Below are positions 26,412-36,253 of a stretch of 64,000 nucleotides of DNA, one piece after another. The position numbers and the translations under genes are program-made. The notes beneath the pieces were generated by a model that was not told where the DNA came from, searched no databases, and saw only the letters and a program-made list of their open reading frames with translations. Origin of the DNA: an uncultured Parabacteroides sp. (GTDB lineage Bacteria; Bacteroidota; Bacteroidia; Bacteroidales; Tannerellaceae); contig CASFNG010000006.1 of the NCBI GenBank assembly GCA_949296075.1, positions 1 through 64,000 of the forward strand. The letters are read 5' to 3'. The first letter of the stretch is position 1. Each line of letters starts with the position of its first letter.

Positions 26412-27368
26412 TTATTTCTTGAAACGCTCCTTCAGCTTGGCTAGCATATCTCTCGTCATGGCGTCGAGGTCATACTCAGGCTTCCAGCCCCACTCCTCGC
26501 GGGCGCAGGTATCGTCCAAGGAGTTCGGCCACGACTCGGCGATCGCCTGGCGCAAGGGATCTACCTCGTATTCCATCTCGAAGCCCGGCTCGTATTTCTT
26601 GATGTTGTTATATATGATCTCCGGATCGAAACTCATCGAGGCGATGTTGAACGAGTTCCGGTGAACGAACTTCGAGGAATCTGCCTCCATGATCTCGATG
26701 GCGGCGCGCAAGCCGTCCGGCATATACATCATGTCCATGAAGGTTCCCGCGGCGATCGGGCAGGTAAACTTCTCCCCCTTGGCGGCGGAGTAATAAATAT
26801 CGACCGCGTAATCCGTCGTTCCCCCGCCCGGAGGCGTCACGTACGAGATCAATCCGGGGAAACGTACCGAGCGCGTATCCACCCCGAAGCGGATAAAATA
26901 GTAATCGCTCAGCAGCTCACCCGAAACCTTGGTGACACCGTACATCGTCCGCGGGTTACGGATCGTGTCTTGCGGGGTCTTGTCTTTCGGCGTATTGTTG
27001 CCGAATACGCCGATCGAGCTCGGGGTAAACACGGCGCAGTGCATCGCGCGGGCCACCTCAAGCACGTTGAACAACCCGCCCATCCCGATCTTCCAGGCTA
27101 ACTGAGGCTTCGCTTCGGCCACGGCCGACAAGAGGGCCGCCAGATTATAGATCGTGTCGATCTTATAGCGGGATACAGTCTCGGCGATTTGTTGCTCGTT
27201 CGTGATATCAACGATCGCGGACGGGCCCGACTCCAGCAGCTCACCTTTCGGCTCCGCCCCGGGAATATAGCCGGCCACCACGTTGCCACCCCCATAAATA
27301 CCACGCAATTTCATGGTCAATTCTGATCCAATCTGACCAGTCGAACCGATTATCAATACATTCTTCAT
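26412..27368 (-). CDS. NAD-dependent L-threonine 3-dehydrogenase (epimerase-like SDR)
   Basis: The 318-residue extended short-chain dehydrogenase has a GSTGQIGSELTMKL nucleotide-binding motif at 8-21, FTPSSIGVFG near 115, and the catalytic YGVTK near 143. It is of the UDP-galactose-epimerase-like threonine dehydrogenase type, oxidising L-threonine to 2-amino-3-ketobutyrate. The assignment is strengthened by the divergent neighbour kbl, which cleaves exactly that product. SDR proteins of this subclass are hard to assign without context. Here the context fits. Confidence 0.85.
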   Translation of the reverse strand: MKNVLIIGSTGQIGSELTMKLRGIYGGGNVVAGYIPGAEPKGELLESGPSAIVDITNEQQIAETVSRYKIDTIYNLAALLSAVAEAKPQLAWKIGMGGLFNVLEVARAMHCAVFTPSSIGVFGNNTPKDKTPQDTIRNPRTMYGVTKVSGELLSDYYFIRFGVDTRSVRFPGLISYVTPPGGGTTDYAVDIYYSAAKGEKFTCPIAAGTFMDMMYMPDGLRAAIEIMEADSSKFVHRNSFNIASMSFDPEIIYNNIKKYEPGFEMEYEVDPLRQAIAESWPNSLDDTCAREEWGWKPEYDLDAMTRDMLAKLKERFKK

Positions 27369-27401
27369 CGCATTAAATGAGATTTAAGTTTTTTTCATCG
27401 G

Positions 27402-27409
27402 CAAAGGTA
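27402..27409 (-). promoter_or_regulatory. -7 promoter box before threonine dehydrogenase gene
   Basis: The minus strand reads TACCTTTG, matching TAnnTTTG, 34 bases from the ATG. The 197-base divergent region to kbl is otherwise AT-rich, with no further gene. Confidence 0.5.
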
Positions 27410-27565
27410 TAGAGAATAAAAGAATAATTGGTCAAGTAAATGGGATAAACACGATTTTCTCCCCAACTTTTCGCGCCTTATTCAAAAAAAAAGCGGATCT
27501 TTGTTTGTCACTCTGATACCATAAGGAAAAGAGAACATCACAATACCTAATAAAAACATTATCGT

Positions 27566-28756
27566 ATGTACGGAAAATTTAAAGAATTCTTGACAAATGA
27601 GCTGGCGGGCATCAAGGCTGCCGGGCTGTACAAGAATGAGCGCGTGATCACGACTCCCCAAAGAGCCGACATCCAGGTGAACGGAAACACCGATGTATTG
27701 AATTTCTGCGCCAACAACTATCTTGGCCTGTCGGACAACAAACGTTTGATCCAAGCCGCCAAGGACGCTATGGATACACATGGCTACGGGATGTCGTCCG
27801 TGCGCTTCATCTGCGGGACCCAAGATCTGCACAAGCAATTAGAGGCGGCCATCTCCGACTATTTCAAGACGGAAGACACGATCCTGTACGCCGCTTGCTT
27901 CGACGCTAACGGGGGATTGTTCGAGCCATTGTTCAACGAGGAAGACGCCATCATCTCCGACGCGCTGAACCACGCCTCCATCATCGACGGGGTTCGCCTG
28001 TGCAAGGCGAAACGTTACCGCTACGCCAACGCCGACATGGCAGACTTGGAGCGTTGCCTGCAAGAGGCCCAGGCGCAACGTCACCGCATCATCGCCACCG
28101 ATGGCGTGTTCTCGATGGATGGTAACGTGGCTCCGATGGACAAGATCTGCGAGCTCGCGGAAAAGTACGACGCCCTTGTCATGGTGGACGAGTCGCATTC
28201 CGCGGGAGTGGTAGGCCCGACAGGACATGGCGTAGCCGAGCAATTCAATGTATACGGACGTGTTGATGTATTCACGGGTACTTTAGGCAAGGCCTTCGGT
28301 GGCGCTATGGGAGGCTTCACCACCGGCAAGAAAGAGATCATCGATATGCTTCGCCAACGCTCCCGTCCTTACCTGTTCTCCAACTCCGTGGCTCCGGCTA
28401 TCGTGGGAGCGAGCCTGGAAATGTTCAAGATGCTGAAGGAAAGCGACGCGCTGCATACGAAACTGATGGGCAACGTCAACTACTTCCGCGACAAGATGAT
28501 CGCCGCCGGTTTCGACATCAAGCCGACGCAATCCGCTATCTGCGCCGTGATGCTCTACGACGCCAAACTGTCGCAGGACTTCGCCGCCAAGATGCAGGAA
28601 GAGGGTATCTACGTCACCGGATTCTATTATCCGGTAGTGCCCAAGGGACAGGCCCGCATCCGCGTGCAACTGTCCGCCGGGCATGAGCCTGAGCACTTGG
28701 ATAAGGCCATCCAAGCGTTCATCAAGGTCGGGAAAGAATTAGGCGTCATCAAGTAA
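27566..28756 (+). CDS. kbl: Glycine C-acetyltransferase (2-amino-3-ketobutyrate CoA ligase)
   Basis: The 396-residue PLP enzyme of the alpha-oxoamine synthase family converts 2-amino-3-ketobutyrate and CoA to glycine and acetyl-CoA. Visible motifs are NFCANNYLGLSDNKRLIQAA, YGMSSVRFICGTQDLHKQLE, VMVDESHSAGVVGPTGHGVAE and the PLP-lysine region TGTLGKAFGGAMGGF near 233-247. It is divergent from the threonine dehydrogenase gene, and the two make the threonine-to-glycine route. A terminator follows at 28775. Confidence 0.95.
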   Translation: MYGKFKEFLTNELAGIKAAGLYKNERVITTPQRADIQVNGNTDVLNFCANNYLGLSDNKRLIQAAKDAMDTHGYGMSSVRFICGTQDLHKQLEAAISDYFKTEDTILYAACFDANGGLFEPLFNEEDAIISDALNHASIIDGVRLCKAKRYRYANADMADLERCLQEAQAQRHRIIATDGVFSMDGNVAPMDKICELAEKYDALVMVDESHSAGVVGPTGHGVAEQFNVYGRVDVFTGTLGKAFGGAMGGFTTGKKEIIDMLRQRSRPYLFSNSVAPAIVGASLEMFKMLKESDALHTKLMGNVNYFRDKMIAAGFDIKPTQSAICAVMLYDAKLSQDFAAKMQEEGIYVTGFYYPVVPKGQARIRVQLSAGHEPEHLDKAIQAFIKVGKELGVIK

Positions 28757-28774
28757 CCTTTTTTTCATTCACGA

Positions 28775-28813
28775 AAGCCATATCCGGATATATACTCCGG
28801 GTATGGCTTTTTT
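28775..28813 (+). terminator. Rho-independent terminator of kbl
   Basis: AAGCCATATCCGG pairs with CCGGGTATGGCTT, followed by a T run at 28808-28813. It lies about 20 bases past the kbl stop. Confidence 0.85.
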
Positions 28814-28825
28814 AATTCTCCAAAA

Positions 28826-29671
28826 ATGCAACTCAGTAACTACCATAGCCATTGTACGTTCTGCGACGGGAGAAGCATCCCCGAGGATTTCATCAAATTC
28901 GCGATCAGGAACGGATTCCGGGCATACGGCTTCTCATCCCATTCCCCGCTGCCTTTCGAGACTTCATGGAACATGACGAAAGGGGATATGCCGGAATACC
29001 TGCAAGAGATAGAGCGGTTAAAAAAGAAATATAGCGATCAGTTAGAGATATACGTGGGATTGGAGATCGATTACATAGACGGCACCTACAACGCCTCTAT
29101 CCCCTATTTCCGGGAACTGCCCTTAGACTACCGGATCGGCTCGATCCACTATCTGCCTATCTCCGAGGAGCTGGTGGAGAAGAACATGGTATGCATAGAC
29201 GGATCTTTCCGGGAGTACGCCCATTCCGTGGAGCGGTATTTCGAAGGGGATGTCCGCCTGTTGGTCAAACGTTTCTTCGACTCCACCGCAAAGATGGTCG
29301 AGGCGGGAGGAATCGACATCGTGGGGCATATAGACAAGATCTACATGAACGGGCAGAAATACGAGGATTTTGACTGGACCGCGGACTGGTACAGAAAACC
29401 TTTCGAGGAATGTCTGGATTTGGTGCAAGAAAAAGGAATAATGATCGAGATAAATTCTAAAAACTGGAGCAAGAAAAAAGAGCTGTATCCACGGGCAGAA
29501 TACCTAACGAGAATACGGGAAATGAACATCCCCGTAATGGTAAACTCAGATTGCCACTATCCGGATTTAGTGAACGACGGCCGTCCAGAGGTATTCGGGC
29601 TGTTAAGGCAGGCCGGTTTCCGATCCACCCGGGAATTAGTAAAGGGGAAATGGCAGGACATTCCCCTCTGA
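28826..29671 (+). CDS. PHP-domain histidinol-phosphatase-like hydrolase
   Basis: The 281-residue protein shows the PHP metal-binding motifs: NYHSHCTFCDG at the N-terminus (His6, His8), FSSHSPLPF near 38, GLEIDY near 77, GSIHYLP near 103, GHIDKIY near 164, and SDCHYPD near 240. The length and motifs fit the HisK-type histidinol phosphatase that makes histidinol from histidinol phosphate. No his genes are nearby, so the substrate is not certain. It is convergent with the adenosyltransferase gene, with only 3 bases between the stops. Confidence 0.8.
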   Translation: MQLSNYHSHCTFCDGRSIPEDFIKFAIRNGFRAYGFSSHSPLPFETSWNMTKGDMPEYLQEIERLKKKYSDQLEIYVGLEIDYIDGTYNASIPYFRELPLDYRIGSIHYLPISEELVEKNMVCIDGSFREYAHSVERYFEGDVRLLVKRFFDSTAKMVEAGGIDIVGHIDKIYMNGQKYEDFDWTADWYRKPFEECLDLVQEKGIMIEINSKNWSKKKELYPRAEYLTRIREMNIPVMVNSDCHYPDLVNDGRPEVFGLLRQAGFRSTRELVKGKWQDIPL

Positions 29672-29674
29672 CCT

Positions 29675-30241
29675 CTATTTCTTACGCTTATATACGAACG
29701 ACTGCCAGCGCTCTTCGGCGCTGCCTTGGCTAAACAGGTCGTAACGGGCCATCACGAAGAAAAGATCTGACAGGCGATTGATGAATGAGAGAATACCGGC
29801 AGGTACGGGATCTTGCCGGTTCAGGGTCCATAACCGGCGCTCCGCCCTGCGGGTGATCGTCCGCGCTAACTGGAGATGGGCGGCGACGGGTGTCCCTCCC
29901 GGCAGGATGAAATACTCGTTCACTCCCATCCGCCCGGTCAGCTGATCTATCAGCCGCTCACAAAAAGAAGCCAAGTCGTCAGGAAGCGGATTCGGGTTCC
30001 GGTCGCGGATAGCCGAAGGTGTCGCCACGTGCGACATGACAACCATCAGCTCTCGCTGGATCCTCCCCAACGGCTCGTGCCACTCATGACCGGCAGGCAG
30101 CAAGGTCCTGACAATCCCGATCTCGGCGTTCAGTTCATCCAAGGTGCCGTTCGCCTCGATACGTATATCATCCTTATCGACACGCTCACCCCCATGTATG
30201 CTCGTCTTCCCCTTATCTCCTCCACGGGTATAAATTCTCAT
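29675..30241 (-). CDS. PduO-type cob(I)yrinic acid a,c-diamide adenosyltransferase
   Basis: The 188-residue protein has the PduO/EutT fold signature: an N-terminal YTRGGDKGKTSIHGGERVDK ATP-binding loop, ANGTLDELNAEIG near 31, and an ARTITRRAERRLW helix near 129. It ends with LSFINRLSDLFFVMAR. It moves the adenosyl group of ATP to the cobalt of corrinoids to make coenzyme B12. Bacteroidales use it for methylmalonyl-CoA mutase and other B12 enzymes, none of which are here. Confidence 0.93.
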   Translation of the reverse strand: MRIYTRGGDKGKTSIHGGERVDKDDIRIEANGTLDELNAEIGIVRTLLPAGHEWHEPLGRIQRELMVVMSHVATPSAIRDRNPNPLPDDLASFCERLIDQLTGRMGVNEYFILPGGTPVAAHLQLARTITRRAERRLWTLNRQDPVPAGILSFINRLSDLFFVMARYDLFSQGSAEERWQSFVYKRKK

Positions 30242-30290
30242 AAGAAATGATTTATGGTAAATAAAACAGATTCAGCCTTGGCTCGCGCAT

Positions 30291-30335
30291 AAAAAAGGAT
30301 GGAGGAAATCGTCGATCAGGCGACTTCCCCCATCC
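30291..30335 (-). terminator. Rho-independent terminator of grpE-dnaJ
   Basis: On the minus strand GGATGGGGGAAGTCG pairs with CGATTTCCTCCATCC around a short loop, followed by a T run (A run at 30291-30296 on the given strand). It ends the dnaJ transcript. Confidence 0.88.
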
Positions 30336-30347
30336 GTATAAGAGCCT

Positions 30348-31502
30348 TTATTCAAAAAAATGCTTGAATTTGCTGAATATCTTCTCCTTCATGGTCTTAT
30401 TCGGCTGGAAGTTGGGCGAATTATCCAGCCCTTTCAGCGTATCCTTCTCCGAGGCGGAAAGCGTCTCCGGGATATAGACACTCACGTTCACTAACAGGTC
30501 GCCCGTACCATAGCTGTTGATGGAGGGAAGCCCCTTGTTACGCAGGCGAAGAACCTTACCCGGTTGCGTGCCCGGCTCGATCTTCAATTTCGCTTTCCCG
30601 TCAATCGTCGGCACCTCTACCGTAGCCCCAAGCGCGGCTTGTGGCACGCTCAGCAGCAGATTATACAGCAGGTCATTCTCATCGCGTATCAACTCGGGAT
30701 GCGGTTCCTCCTCTACCAGGATCAGCAAGTCGCCGTTGATACCTCCATGCCGGGCGGCATTTCCCTTGCCATTCATGGACAGTTGCATCCCCTCGGCCAC
30801 GCCTGCCGGGATATTGATCGTGATGATCTCGTCGTCGCGCACGATACCTTCGCCATTACATTCCGGACATTTCTTCACGACGATCTTCCCCTCGCCCCCG
30901 CAAGTCGGGCAGGTCGTCTGAGTCTGCATCTGACCCAGGATCGTATTGGCCACCCGCGTCACCATACCGCTTCCCTTACAGGTATCGCAAGTCTTCACGC
31001 CATCCGATCCCTCGGCGCCCGTACCGTGGCAATGCGAGCAGGGGACGTACTTCTTCACCTTGATCTTTTTCTCGACTCCATTGGCGATTTCCTTCAAGGT
31101 CAGCTTGACTTTCACGCGCAGATCCGATCCCCGGTTCACGCGTCGCCCTCCCCGAGAGCCACCGAAGCCGCCAAAACCACCGAAGCCGCCAAAATGCCCT
31201 CCAAAGATGTCGCCAAACTGCGAGAATATATCCTCCATAGACATACCTCCACCGAAGCCACCTCCTTGCGAGGCCCCGCCTACTCCGGCATGCCCGAACT
31301 GGTCGTATCGCTGGCGTTTCTGCGGATCGCTCAATACGTCATAGGCCTCGGCAGCCTCCTTGAACTTCTCTTCCGCCTCCTTATTCCCAGGATTCTTGTC
31401 GGGATGGAATTGTATAGCCTTTTTGCGGTACGCTTTTTTTATCTCCTCCGCCGAAGCGTTCCTGTCGACGCCCAGCACTTCGTAATAATCTCTCTTAGCC
31501 AT
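30348..31502 (-). CDS. dnaJ: Chaperone DnaJ
   Basis: The 384-residue type I Hsp40 has a J domain at 1-70 with the HPD triplet (FHPDKNPG), a Gly/Phe-rich region at about 75-120, and four CxxCxGxG zinc motifs ([32 protein letters not shown]) at about 150-220. The client-binding C-terminal domains follow. It stimulates DnaK ATPase and delivers unfolded proteins. It lies 30 bases downstream of grpE on the same strand. dnaK is not in the window. Confidence 0.97.
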   Translation of the reverse strand: MAKRDYYEVLGVDRNASAEEIKKAYRKKAIQFHPDKNPGNKEAEEKFKEAAEAYDVLSDPQKRQRYDQFGHAGVGGASQGGGFGGGMSMEDIFSQFGDIFGGHFGGFGGFGGFGGSRGGRRVNRGSDLRVKVKLTLKEIANGVEKKIKVKKYVPCSHCHGTGAEGSDGVKTCDTCKGSGMVTRVANTILGQMQTQTTCPTCGGEGKIVVKKCPECNGEGIVRDDEIITINIPAGVAEGMQLSMNGKGNAARHGGINGDLLILVEEEPHPELIRDENDLLYNLLLSVPQAALGATVEVPTIDGKAKLKIEPGTQPGKVLRLRNKGLPSINSYGTGDLLVNVSVYIPETLSASEKDTLKGLDNSPNFQPNKTMKEKIFSKFKHFFE

Positions 31503-31532
31503 CTTTGTCTTCCCTATTTGCCACGTTCCTGA

Positions 31533-32117
31533 TTATTCACCGACTACCACTTTCGCATGACGCATCACCTTGTCGAACAAGGTATATCCCGTCTGCACGC
31601 AGTCCAGGATCTTTCCCTTCATCTCCGGATCCGGGGCGGGGATGGTGGCGATCGCCTCGAACTCCTCCGTATTGAACGCTTTCCCTACCGCCTCGATCGG
31701 CTTGACACCTTGCTGGGAGAGGTAATTCATGAACTTGCCATAGATCAAGTCCACGCCCTCTTTCACGGCGTCCACATCCTCAGCTGTCCGGATATTTTGC
31801 AAAGCCCGCTCAAAATCGTCGATCACGGGGAGAAGGCTCTTCAGGGCACCCTCCCCGCCCATCTTGACCAAATCCGCCTTCTCGCGCATCGTCCGTTTGC
31901 GATAGTTGTCGAATTCGGCCCTCAATCGCAGATGGGCGTCGTTCAGCTCATCATATTTCTTCCGCAAAGCCTCTTGGTCGTCCGCCACATTGTCAGCATT
32001 CTCTTTTTCCTCTGCCGCGTTTTGTCGTCCGTCCTGCAAATTTGTCGTATTCTCCGTGTTCACGTTGTCTTTCTTGGAAGCAGTTTCCTCGTTTCCTTCC
32101 GGATTCATCTTACCCAT
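31533..32117 (-). CDS. grpE: Nucleotide exchange factor GrpE
   Basis: The 194-residue protein has an acidic, Asn-rich N-terminal tail, a long coiled coil (about 50-100, with LRAEFDNYRKRTMREKADL), and the beta-wing domain (NTEEFEAIATIPAPDPEMKG and ILDCVQTGYTLFDKVMRHAK). It releases ADP from DnaK. It begins the grpE-dnaJ operon. ATG codons for MGKMNPEG give two possible starts (32117 or 32108). Confidence 0.96.
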   Translation of the reverse strand: MGKMNPEGNEETASKKDNVNTENTTNLQDGRQNAAEEKENADNVADDQEALRKKYDELNDAHLRLRAEFDNYRKRTMREKADLVKMGGEGALKSLLPVIDDFERALQNIRTAEDVDAVKEGVDLIYGKFMNYLSQQGVKPIEAVGKAFNTEEFEAIATIPAPDPEMKGKILDCVQTGYTLFDKVMRHAKVVVGE

Positions 32118-32263
32118 AATTATCTTATTTTTTAATTATCAAGCTAATTGTAAACGAAATACATAGCCTCATGCCCTCATCTCGCATGGCCCCGTATCAC
32201 GCTCATCCATCCTAATCCCTGCAAATATATTGCCAAGTATTCCTCTTCACCGAAAATATCTTT

Positions 32264-32271
32264 TAACTTTG
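32264..32271 (+). promoter_or_regulatory. -7 promoter box before the PDZ protein gene
   Basis: TAACTTTG matches TAnnTTTG, 53 bases upstream of the ATG at 32325, within the 207-base divergent region from grpE. Confidence 0.45.
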
Positions 32272-32324
32272 TCCCTGTTTTCAAGTAAGGATCAAGTACG
32301 AACAACGTACAAAAACAATAAGAT

Positions 32325-33758
32325 ATGACAAAAAATACGATTCTGATCTCATTATTATCCCTCTTTTTAGCGGCATCTATCTCATCCGCACAAAACAGGA
32401 ACGCCTCGATTTGCCGGTTAGGGTTCACGTACGACATCAGCCAAAGCAAGAACTGGGGATACCAAAAGCCCGTAATAAAAAACGTGATCCCGTATTCTTC
32501 CGCCGAGAGGGCCGGTATCCGGAAATATGATATCATCGAGAAAATAAACGGCGTGCCCGTCTTGGAAATAGATGCCGAAGATATTTCAAAACTATTGAAC
32601 CCAATCGGGAAAAGGGAGGTGTTGCTTTCCGTAAGCAATCTCGCTACCCCCGAGGAGCAAATCATGGTGAGGAAAGATTGCAAGAAGAGCGACGCGATCA
32701 CGGAGGACCAATTGGCCGCGGCCTACTCCATGTATAGCTTGGAGACGACGGGCGAGCAGACGTTCACCTGCCCGTTCACGACGACCGTCACGCCTGACAG
32801 CGTGGATTTCGGGAGGTTCCATACCTTCACGTTCTCAGCGATCGACGAGAACAACCGCCAGTTAGAGACCGCCATCAACGAGAGTATAGAGAAGGTACTG
32901 ACTCAAAAAGGCCTGAAGGTTGACGCCGAGCGTCCGGACTTGCTGATACAGACCTTCTACTTCTTCGACAAGAACCCGAACTATGTCGGGGCGAACAGGG
33001 TGCAGGTGGAGAAAGAGCCGACTTACAGATACGATTTCGCCCATAAAAAGATGGAGAGATTCCCGTTCCTGAGCCACGCGGCGGTGGAAGCCGAGGCGGA
33101 GTATCTCTTGCAATTCGGCATCCGCATCATCGACCAGAAGGAGATACCGGGACGTGTGCTGTGGGAATGCGAGGCCAACGAGCTGATGGAAGAATCATAT
33201 CGGCTGGATGAGTACGCGCGAGTGCATGTACCTTTAATGTGTATGCAATACCCGTACGCGAAATATGGGCGCAACGTACCGTTCAAGGTGACGAGAAAGA
33301 CATACAATTACACCGGTATCAGTTACAATATTGACCGGTTGGAGCAAGTGGTCGACGTAGATCAGAACTCGCCGGCCTATGCCGCGGGGATACGGGCGAA
33401 CGACATTATCGAGAAAATCGACGGGCACAAGATGGGCTATTCGGCCGAGGAATTCTCGGCGGCCTATAAGCGTTTCATATCGAGCACGATGAAGTACAGG
33501 GATCCCAAGACGATGTTCACCGACGCGAACGGATTCAAATACTGCATGGAATGGGATGTCTTCAAATATCCCCAAATCGCGGAGGAGGTACAAGAGGCAG
33601 ACTTCCTGCCCGCTTTCTCCTACCTGTACTTTTTCGCACCTTATATCAACCCGTCGGGCAACAACGCTTGCACGTTTAGTGTCAAGCGCGGTAAGAATGA
33701 GTTTGAAGTGATTATCCGACCTACTATCCGGGCTGAGGTCATGGTAGAGGTCCAATAA
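32325..33758 (+). CDS. Exported double-PDZ protein with a DUF4136-like middle
   Basis: The 477-residue protein has a Sec signal (about 1-23, SSAQN). PDZ domains lie near 45-105 (VIPYSSAERAGIRKYDIIEK) and near 340-400 (VVDVDQNSPAYAAGIRANDI). Between them, VDFGRFHTFTFSAIDENNRQ and SIEKVLTQKGLKVDAERPDL resemble the DUF4136 family of small exported proteins. No protease triad is seen, so it is a scaffold or regulator rather than an enzyme. It precedes mutS2 by 15 bases, but the functional link is unclear. Confidence 0.7.
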   Translation: MTKNTILISLLSLFLAASISSAQNRNASICRLGFTYDISQSKNWGYQKPVIKNVIPYSSAERAGIRKYDIIEKINGVPVLEIDAEDISKLLNPIGKREVLLSVSNLATPEEQIMVRKDCKKSDAITEDQLAAAYSMYSLETTGEQTFTCPFTTTVTPDSVDFGRFHTFTFSAIDENNRQLETAINESIEKVLTQKGLKVDAERPDLLIQTFYFFDKNPNYVGANRVQVEKEPTYRYDFAHKKMERFPFLSHAAVEAEAEYLLQFGIRIIDQKEIPGRVLWECEANELMEESYRLDEYARVHVPLMCMQYPYAKYGRNVPFKVTRKTYNYTGISYNIDRLEQVVDVDQNSPAYAAGIRANDIIEKIDGHKMGYSAEEFSAAYKRFISSTMKYRDPKTMFTDANGFKYCMEWDVFKYPQIAEEVQEADFLPAFSYLYFFAPYINPSGNNACTFSVKRGKNEFEVIIRPTIRAEVMVEVQ

Positions 33759-33773
33759 AGATTTCATACGAAC

Positions 33774-36239
33774 GTGACATATCCACAGAACTTCGAGCAA
33801 AAGACAGGATTTGACAAGATCCGCCATCTTCTCACGGAAAAATGCCTGAGTCCGCTCGGTGAGGAGCGAGTGGCTGAGATGGGCTTCTCGGCAGACTTCG
33901 GGACGGTATCCAAGCAGTTGGAGCAGACTGACGAGTTCATGCGTATCCTTCACGGAGACGCGGAGTTCCCGGCAAATTATTTTTTCGACGTGCGTTACTC
34001 CTTGAAACGCATCCGTCCGGAAGGGACATGGCTCGACGAACGGGAATTATTCGACCTGAGACGCTCGCTCCAGACCATACAGGACATCGTACGCTTCCTC
34101 CGTCCCGCCGAAGGCGACGCCATTCCTTATCCAGCCCTGACAGAGCTGGCGGGAGACATCGCCGTCTTTCCCCAATTGATAGGGAAGATAGACAGTATAC
34201 TCGACAAGTTCGGGCACGTCAAGGACAACGCCTCGACCGCATTGTCCCAGATTCGGAGGGAGATCAGCCTCACCATGAGTGGCATCTCCCGCAGCTTGCA
34301 GTCTATCCTGCGAGCTGCCCAATCAGAAGGTGTGGTCGATAAGGACGTGGCGCCCACCATGCGCGACGGACGCTTGATGATCCCTGTCGCCCCTACTTTC
34401 AAGAGAAAGATCAAAGGTATCGTACACGACGAGTCGGCCAGCGGGAAAACCGTGTTCATTGAGCCCGAAGCCGTCGTGGAAGCCAACAACCGGATCCGCG
34501 AGTTAGAGAGCGAGGAACGGCGGGAGATCATCCGTATCCTGACGGAATTCACCAACACGGTGCGTCCGTCGGTGCCTGACATTCTGCAATCCTATGAGTT
34601 CTTGGCGGAGATCGACTTCATCCGTGCCAAAGCCCTGTTCGCCGACCAGATCCAAGCGATCAAGCCAGTCGTGGAAAACAAGCGGCAGATCGACTGGGCA
34701 CGAGCCGTGCATCCAATCCTTTTCCTGTCATTGCAAAAACAAGGCAAGCCGGTAATCCCCCTGGACATCGAGCTGAATGAGGAAAAACGTATCCTGTTAA
34801 TCTCCGGTCCTAACGCAGGAGGCAAATCCGTCTGCCTGAAGACTGTCGGGCTACTTCAATATATGTTGCAATGCGGATTGCCAATCCCGCTGCACGAGAG
34901 CTCACGGACAGGCATCTTCGAGCGTCTGTTCATCGACATAGGTGATGAGCAAAGCATTGAAAACGACCTAAGTACGTACAGTTCTCACCTGACGAACATG
35001 AAATATTTCGTGAAGAACTGCGACGACCGTACCCTGCTCTTGATCGACGAGTTCGGAAGCGGGACGGAACCGCAGATAGGAGGCGCCATCGCCGAGGCCT
35101 TGCTGGATCGCTTCAACCGCAACCATAGCTTCGGGGTGATCACGACTCATTACCAGAACCTGAAGCATTTCGCCGAGGACACGGAGGGGATAGTGAACGG
35201 CGCTATGCTATATGACAGGCATTTAATGCGACCACTTTTCAAGCTCTCGATCGGGAATCCGGGAAGCTCGTTCGCCATCGAGATCGCCCGCAAGATAGGT
35301 TTGCCGGAAGATGTGATAGCCGATGCCTCAGAGAAGGTGGGCGCCGACTATATCAACATGGACAAATACTTGCAAGACATCGTACGAGACAAACGATATT
35401 GGGAAAGTAAGCGGCAGAACATCCGTCAGAGAGAGAAGAAATTGGAGGAGGTCACCGCCCGTTATGAGCAAGACCTGGAGGCAGTGAACCAGCAACGGAA
35501 AGAGATCATACGGGACGCGAAAGCGGAGGCGCAACGGATCTTGGCGGAAGCGAACGCGAGAATCGAGCAAACCGTCCGAGAGATCAAGGAGGCACAGGCG
35601 GAGAAAGAGCAAACCAAGCAGGCACGCAAATCGTTAGAGGAGTTCAAGAATGCCGTGATAACCGCCGAGGAGGAAGATGCCAAGATCGCACGCGAGATGG
35701 CAAAGCTCAAGGAGCGTGCCGAACGGAAGAAGCAGAAGCGGAAGAACGCCCAACCCGTTTTTGACAAAGAGATCATCGCCGTCGGTGACAACGTGCGGCT
35801 GAAAGGGCAGGTATCCGCAGGGACCGTATTAGAGATACAGGGGAAACAGGCGGTCGTGGCCTTCGGGATGATAAAGAGTACCGTGAAGTTAGAGCAATTG
35901 GAGAAGGTCAGCAAAGGGCAGATCAAGCGAGACGCGCAAAAAAGCACCTTCATCAGCGCACGGACAGTCGACGAGATGCACGAGAAGAAGATCCATTTCA
36001 AGCAGGAGATCGACGTGAGGGGAATGAGAGGCGACGAGGCTTTGCAGGCCGTCACCTACTTTATCGACGACGCGATCCAAGTAGGCGCCGAGCGGGTACG
36101 CATCCTGCATGGCACGGGGACGGGGATCTTACGCAACTTGATCCGAGAATACCTGAGCAGCACCCCCGGAGTACGGCATTTCCAGGACGAGCACGTGCAA
36201 TTCGGCGGGGCAGGCATCACCGTCGTCGAACTCGAATAA
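33774..36239 (+). CDS. mutS2: Endonuclease MutS2
   Basis: The 821-residue protein starts at a GTG. The next ATG would remove 35 conserved residues. The family regions are a MutS core/clamp (about 1-310), an ATPase with Walker A SGPNAGGKSVCLK near 345, and TLLLIDEFGSGTEP (Walker B and signature) near 425. A long charged coiled coil follows (about 520-660). The C-terminal Smr nuclease domain has HEKKIHFKQEIDVRGMRGDE and the HGTGTGILR motif near 775. MutS2 acts on branched DNA or collided ribosomes rather than on mismatches. Confidence 0.93.
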   Translation: MTYPQNFEQKTGFDKIRHLLTEKCLSPLGEERVAEMGFSADFGTVSKQLEQTDEFMRILHGDAEFPANYFFDVRYSLKRIRPEGTWLDERELFDLRRSLQTIQDIVRFLRPAEGDAIPYPALTELAGDIAVFPQLIGKIDSILDKFGHVKDNASTALSQIRREISLTMSGISRSLQSILRAAQSEGVVDKDVAPTMRDGRLMIPVAPTFKRKIKGIVHDESASGKTVFIEPEAVVEANNRIRELESEERREIIRILTEFTNTVRPSVPDILQSYEFLAEIDFIRAKALFADQIQAIKPVVENKRQIDWARAVHPILFLSLQKQGKPVIPLDIELNEEKRILLISGPNAGGKSVCLKTVGLLQYMLQCGLPIPLHESSRTGIFERLFIDIGDEQSIENDLSTYSSHLTNMKYFVKNCDDRTLLLIDEFGSGTEPQIGGAIAEALLDRFNRNHSFGVITTHYQNLKHFAEDTEGIVNGAMLYDRHLMRPLFKLSIGNPGSSFAIEIARKIGLPEDVIADASEKVGADYINMDKYLQDIVRDKRYWESKRQNIRQREKKLEEVTARYEQDLEAVNQQRKEIIRDAKAEAQRILAEANARIEQTVREIKEAQAEKEQTKQARKSLEEFKNAVITAEEEDAKIAREMAKLKERAERKKQKRKNAQPVFDKEIIAVGDNVRLKGQVSAGTVLEIQGKQAVVAFGMIKSTVKLEQLEKVSKGQIKRDAQKSTFISARTVDEMHEKKIHFKQEIDVRGMRGDEALQAVTYFIDDAIQVGAERVRILHGTGTGILRNLIREYLSSTPGVRHFQDEHVQFGGAGITVVELE

Positions 36240-36253
36240 CACCTATATAAGCC